Part shown: positions 61,801 to 64,000 of the stretch, in pieces
Position numbering within the stretch: the stretch's first letter is position 1
Layout of the letters: each line of letters opens with the position of its first letter
From: Phoronis australis
Lineage: Eukaryota > Phoronida > Phoronidae
Direction: 5' to 3'
NCBI GenBank assembly: GCA_002633005.1
Contig: NMRA01000027.1
Coordinates: 533,265-597,264, forward strand
DNA length: 64,000 nt
The notes under the pieces: generated by a model
Database searches by the model: none
What the model saw: only the letters and a program-made list of their open reading frames with translations
Told to the model about the DNA's origin: nothing
Position numbers and translations under genes: made by a program

Positions 61801-64000
61801 AGAGGTTCTGATAGGCTGACTCAGTGACTGAGATATTGCTGCCCACATAATGCTGAACAAGGTCACTTTGCTAATGCTCAGGCCAAGTCCAATACCACGT
61901 TCACACCAGAAACAATCATAAAATTTCAGATATTTTTTAATCCTTGCTTCCTAAAGCAATTATGTTATCAGCACGTGATTATTGTTATGATGGTAACTAG
62001 AAACTAGATATACCCTATAGACATACACAGGAAGTCGTGACCTAACAACATTCACAAGTGGGCCAGCCACCATGTCTTCACTGTGTTTTACTATAAACAA
62101 TCTCAGCAAGATTCTTCTCCCGGTCACGGCACTAAGAGTACAGTAAAAAGGTGAAAAATTCCTTTTTACTTCCAAAGTTATTTTTTTTAAGGAAAATACT
62201 TAATGAACTGAGCTGTCGGTAGCAAAGAAAAAGACAATCAGGACAATAAAATGTTCAGTCACAACTTATGACTTAATTGTTGAAAATAACCCAACGTAAA
62301 ATGTTCACAGTCACAAGTTATGACTTGACAGTTGAAAATACCCCAATGTAAAATGTTCAAAGTCACAACTTATGACGTGATTGTTGAAATACCCCCATGT
62401 AAAATCTGACCAAATGTTCCTTGTGCAGTTTCAAACCAAAATCAAAATCAAACTTCAACACCAGAAAGCCTTCACAGTGAAAAGTATATCAGACTTGAGA
62501 GCATATACTTAACAGTAAAGAGCAGAGAAAGCACAGACAAACCCAAAACAAAGAAACCATAACAGCGCAAACTTGTACCAAACTGTCTTTAGCAAATGAC
62601 CCCAAGAAAGAATTTTATAAAATTTGACTTCATTACTTACAAGGACAGCATAGCTACTCATGTTCAGCGGGTCGTCTGCTATCGGGCACGTGACGGCGCA
62701 ATTACAAAGATGTGACAACAACATGTCGATATGCTCCTTGTCCGATGCCATAGACGACGTTATGAATGACGAGACACTCTGTAGTAGCTTGGTGATAGTG
62801 AGCAACTGAGGAAAGAAATATCCAGTTTGAGCGGAGAGTTAAAACTAACAATGTCGATCTTTGGAGCGAAATCGCAGAGTTTGAGCTGATTTTTTTTGAA
62901 AAAAAAATGAGCAACTAAAAATACTGCTCAATCTGAAAGTTTCATGTGAATATGAAGTCCTTCTGAAGTCAGCCATCAATCTAGACATTCTTTAATGGTC
63001 CTACCCAACTTTAAAAGGACACTTTTCACAACTTTAACATGAATATTACGAATATTCCGACTTAAAGATCGACCAAACATGATTTTCGTTGCCATGACAT
63101 AAACTGGTTACAACCCCTATTAGTAAACTCACTTGTCATTGAATTAAAGTAGCTGAAGGCAGGTCTGCTCTGTTAAATCTTGACATGTTTTGCATGGTTT
63201 ATTTGCTACGTGATGTTCAAAATGGAATTTCGCAGAAGAAATAATTTGTCGTATTTTACAATATGGAGACCATAGCTGGTAAGGAGACCATAGTTTGTAT
63301 GGAGACCATAGTTTGTATGGAGACCACAATTTGTATGGAGACCATAGTTTGTATGGAGACCATAGTTTGTAGGGAGACCATAGTTTGTATGGAGACCATA
63401 GTTTGTATGGAGACCATAGTTTGTATGGAGACCATAGTTTGTATGGAGACCATAGTTTGTATGGAGACCATAGTTTGTATGGTTAAGTAACTGGACGGAA
63501 TTACTCTTTCTGATCCAACTGTAGCATTCAAATCTATTCTCTTAAAAAATACTTTCAAAATTTACCAAAAAATCCCAGCACAAGCATTGTTTGGTTCTAT
63601 TATCCAATCACTTCAACACTGTATTACAGTAAACAGCCAAAACACACACCTTGGAGTCGAACAGGGCTCCGTCGCTTGTGCAGTATAGGCAGACCCCCAA
63701 AAGTGATTCCAGCAGTGACAGCGCTACCTGGTAAGAAGTTTCAAAATGTTCGTCTGCGTGTGACCTCTTATCATGAAGAAGAGTCTGAATGATTTCGGGT
63801 TTCAACAGCTCAACAAGGAGTTTATATGCATGGTCTGGGCCAGTGAATACTTCAATGAACTGCCGCCTGTAGATGTCACTACTGGCTAGCATCTTGTAGC
63901 ATGTTCGCCAAATGTCATGGTGATACAACAAAGTTGGAATGTCAGTCAAACTGGAACATTTAGTTTTCTGTTCGTCAGAAACCTTGGATACAATGCAGAC
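29426..64000 (-). CDS. LYST: LYST, lysosomal trafficking regulator (partial, 42 exons)
   Basis: LYST is a very large cytosolic BEACH-family scaffold that regulates the size and fusion or fission of lysosomes and lysosome-related organelles; its loss causes Chediak-Higashi syndrome in humans. The window holds the C-terminal part. I traced 42 exons with AC/CT (reverse GT/AG) borders, all phases compatible, totalling 8,226 nt including the TAG stop at 29426-29428, that is 2,741 residues. Human LYST is about 3,800 residues, so roughly 1,000 N-terminal residues lie beyond the right edge. Domain order is helical ARM-like regions, a concanavalin A-like segment, PH-BEACH, BEACH, then WD40 repeats. 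Distinctive LYST matches include VNLPPW-type [31 protein letters not shown] and [17 protein letters not shown]. The exon count treats the repeated block 46964-50445 as one copy. Exons are listed in the entries below. Confidence 0.95.
29880..30780. repeat. Diverged repeat units in the last LYST intron
   Basis: Similar words recur at roughly 200-300 base spacing (for example GATCCACCAAAG, CATCTGAAAATC, CTGAAATCAACGTCAG, CACTAGGGGGCACCAC). They resemble, in opposite orientation, the TTCATGAAATTTGG family in AREL1 intron 10. Open frames here are shadows of the repeat. Confidence 0.4.
32165..32262. repeat. 21-bp tandem repeat in a LYST intron
   Basis: About 4.6 copies of ACTTCAGCTGAGTATCACATG. 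Because 21 is a multiple of three, the antisense reading gives a repeated KSCDTQL peptide, which is not a gene. Confidence 0.9.
35354..39221 (-). CDS. LYST: LYST BEACH domain exons
   Basis: Exons: 39084-39221, 38042-38215, 37019-37181, 36309-36449, 35806-36023, 35354-35533. BEACH signatures appear in order: [96 protein letters not shown] and [14 protein letters not shown]. The domain of about 280 residues is complete with no frameshift. It defines the protein family; its biochemical role is still debated. Confidence 0.95.
39805..40078 (-). CDS. LYST: LYST PH-BEACH domain exon
   Basis: The exon encodes about 91 residues with [20 protein letters not shown] and [20 protein letters not shown]. 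This is the PH-like domain that packs against BEACH and forms a groove between the two. It starts with the third base of a codon completed from 41073 and ends in phase 0 at GAATCAACTAAA|GTAAGC. Confidence 0.92.
41073..46844 (-). CDS. LYST: LYST exons, region before the PH-BEACH domain
   Basis: Exons: 46654-46844, 45576-45835, 44353-44709, 43676-44037, 42839-43050, 42302-42490, 41421-41566, 41073-41178. They encode ARM-like and coiled helical sequence ([60 protein letters not shown]). Exon 41421-41566 carries [20 protein letters not shown], the conserved WELDPTEGP-type motif just before PH-BEACH in this family. Acceptors at 44709 and 42490 were chosen over closer AGs because only they keep phase. 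Confidence 0.88.
41684..42114. mobile_element. MITE with TIR CAGTTACATGAAACAGTCCC
   Basis: Left CAGTTACATGAAACAGTCCC and the reverse complement of the right end (GGTTGCATGAAACAGTCCCA) match, and inside them GGGACTCAACTAAGG-type sequence is also inverted. About 430 bases with no coding content. It lies in a LYST intron just upstream (in transcript terms) of exon 41421-41566. Confidence 0.7.
46964..48495 (-). CDS. LYST: LYST three-exon block, copy 1 (truncated)
   Basis: Contains exons 48394-48495 (cut off by the N at 48496), 47509-47687 and 46973-47102, encoding [40 protein letters not shown] and [20 protein letters not shown]. These are ARM-like helices. The same three exons occur again at 48506-50486 with a few per cent divergence. 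The first exon here lacks its 5' end (about 41 bases). Confidence 0.85.
48496..48496. other. Single-N junction between the two LYST block copies
   Basis: The N lies inside what should be LYST exon sequence: to its left (lower coordinates) the exon is cut at GGTTATC, and to its right the sequence restarts at ACTGTGTACC, equal to position 46964. This is the pattern of two overlapping contig ends placed side by side. Confidence 0.9.
48497..50486 (-). CDS. LYST: LYST three-exon block, copy 2 (complete)
   Basis: Exons 50344-50486 (complete, begins with [20 protein letters not shown]), 49039-49217 and 48506-48635, near-identical in protein to copy 1. Upstream exon 51015-51446 splices in phase to 50486. 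The last exon joins in phase to 46844, the next exon after copy 1. One copy of the block alone gives a continuous protein. Copy 2 has about 430 extra intronic bases (49554-49981). Confidence 0.85.
49554..49981. other. Insertion present only in LYST block copy 2
   Basis: Alignment of the two copies breaks after GAAGGTGACAGT (48022 and 49553) and resumes near GCAT-AAAAAGTAATTCC. Copy 2 has about 428 bases here that copy 1 lacks. No clear inverted ends or coding sequence are seen; it may be a polymorphic transposon insertion or a deletion in copy 1. Confidence 0.6.
50540..50665. repeat. 19-bp minisatellite in a LYST intron
   Basis: About six copies of CTTGAGGGGTACTAATGGG, directly upstream (transcript sense) of the exon 50344-50486 acceptor region. 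Confidence 0.85.
51015..57459 (-). CDS. LYST: LYST exons, ConA-like segment and following region
   Basis: Exons: 57333-57459, 56785-56923, 56295-56463, 55705-55898, 55296-55565, 54727-54900, 54143-54424, 53610-53808, 51756-51884, 51015-51446. The first two carry [20 protein letters not shown] and [20 protein letters not shown], the lectin-like (concanavalin A) fold found in BEACH proteins. FAK-terminated [12 protein letters not shown] and [20 protein letters not shown] match conserved LYST blocks. The exon 53610-53808 uses a weak donor (GGG|GTTTGT), chosen because it alone keeps phase. Exon 51015-51446 is long, polar and acidic ([14 protein letters not shown]), probably disordered. Confidence 0.88.
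57095..57170. repeat. 26-bp repeat, three copies
   Basis: Three nearly identical copies of a unit beginning GTGAAACACCATCTCATATC, starting at 57095, 57121 and 57147, in a LYST intron. Confidence 0.85.
58258..64000 (-). CDS. LYST: LYST exons, N-terminal helical part in window
   Basis: Exons in coding order: 63650-64000 (open to the edge, partial), 62641-62805, 61180-61315, 59855-60063, 59587-59659, 59125-59234, 58258-58738. Sequences such as [17 protein letters not shown] and [20 protein letters not shown] align with the human ARM-like region. Exon 61180-61315 is acidic and serine-rich ([20 protein letters not shown]), a likely disordered loop. The exon at 59587 is only 73 bases. Confidence 0.88.
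59018..59137. repeat. LYST: Tandem duplication spanning a LYST 5' splice site
   Basis: Two copies of a unit of about 60 bases beginning GTAGAATGAAGTGGTC and containing ACTCAATAAACAAGGC. The second copy (59080-59137) ends in CTCACCCTCGGGGGA, which is the exon 59125-59234 donor and exon end. The first copy keeps a decayed version of that site (CTCATCCTCAGGGGA). Confidence 0.75.
61660..61860. repeat. Imperfect tandem repeat of about 85 bp
   Basis: Repeated GATATTGCTGCCCA, CTACCTGAGATAGATATT and TCTGATAGGCTGAC words arranged in about two and a half diverged units within a LYST intron. Confidence 0.6.
62245..62402. repeat. 56-bp minisatellite, about three copies
   Basis: Units of AAAATGTTCACAGTCACAAG then TTATGACTTGACAGTTGAAA, repeated about three times in a LYST intron. 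Confidence 0.85.
63264..63485. repeat. 18-bp minisatellite, about twelve copies
   Basis: Perfect or near-perfect copies of GTATGGAGACCATAGTTT. Since 18 is a multiple of three, open frames appear on both strands (a repeated METIVC or QTMVSI peptide) with no splice context, so they are not genes. Confidence 0.95.

Noticed and set aside
63264-63485. CRISPR-like array
   Set aside because: The units are contiguous with no unique spacers, and this is an animal genome; it is a minisatellite.
63256-63558. Open frames on both strands encoding repeated METIVC or QTMVSI peptides
   Set aside because: They arise from an 18-base minisatellite whose unit is a multiple of three. There is no splice context and no domain.

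Overview
This is a window from an animal nuclear genome. Two long genes with many introns are spliced at GT/AG borders. The background is A+T-rich with microsatellites, minisatellites and short inverted-repeat elements, and there are runs of N. The proteins resemble vertebrate orthologues closely, and two overlapping contig ends look like divergent alleles. A highly heterozygous marine invertebrate would fit, but the sequence does not settle the phylum.

Layout: 1-5696 is intergenic or upstream sequence holding decayed transposon pieces (a Harbinger-like inverted-repeat element with a Myb-like fragment, a LINE tail) and one unidentified coding-like relic. A plus-strand gene runs from an ATG at 5755 to a stop at 26605. 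It is AREL1, a HECT-type E3 ubiquitin ligase with a filamin-like domain; I reconstruct 18 coding exons whose phases all agree (998 codons plus stop). A minus-strand gene enters from the right edge and ends at a stop at 29426. It is LYST, the lysosomal trafficking regulator (BEACH family); 42 exons are traced, encoding the C-terminal 2,741 residues, again with all phases agreeing. The two genes converge tail to tail, with 2.8 kb between stop codons.

The LYST locus contains a near-duplicate block (46964-48495 and 48497-50445) separated by a single N inside an exon. It reads best as two overlapping allelic contig ends that were not merged, not as a real exon duplication. Introns carry several mobile elements: a THAP-containing foldback element, palindromic MITEs and a probable solo LTR. 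Several minisatellites abut or include splice sites; the most striking is an array in AREL1 that has copied an exon end together with its 5' splice site.

The two genes are not known to work in one pathway. AREL1 targets pro-apoptotic IAP antagonists for degradation, and LYST controls the size of lysosomes and related organelles. I found no tRNA, rRNA, CRISPR array or prokaryote-type operon. Introns not given their own entry (AREL1: 9169-10156 outside the repeat, 11263-11838, 11973-12814, 12893-13930, 19808-20930; LYST: 38216-39083, 40079-41072, 43051-43675, 51885-53609, 60064-61179) show nothing I can name.
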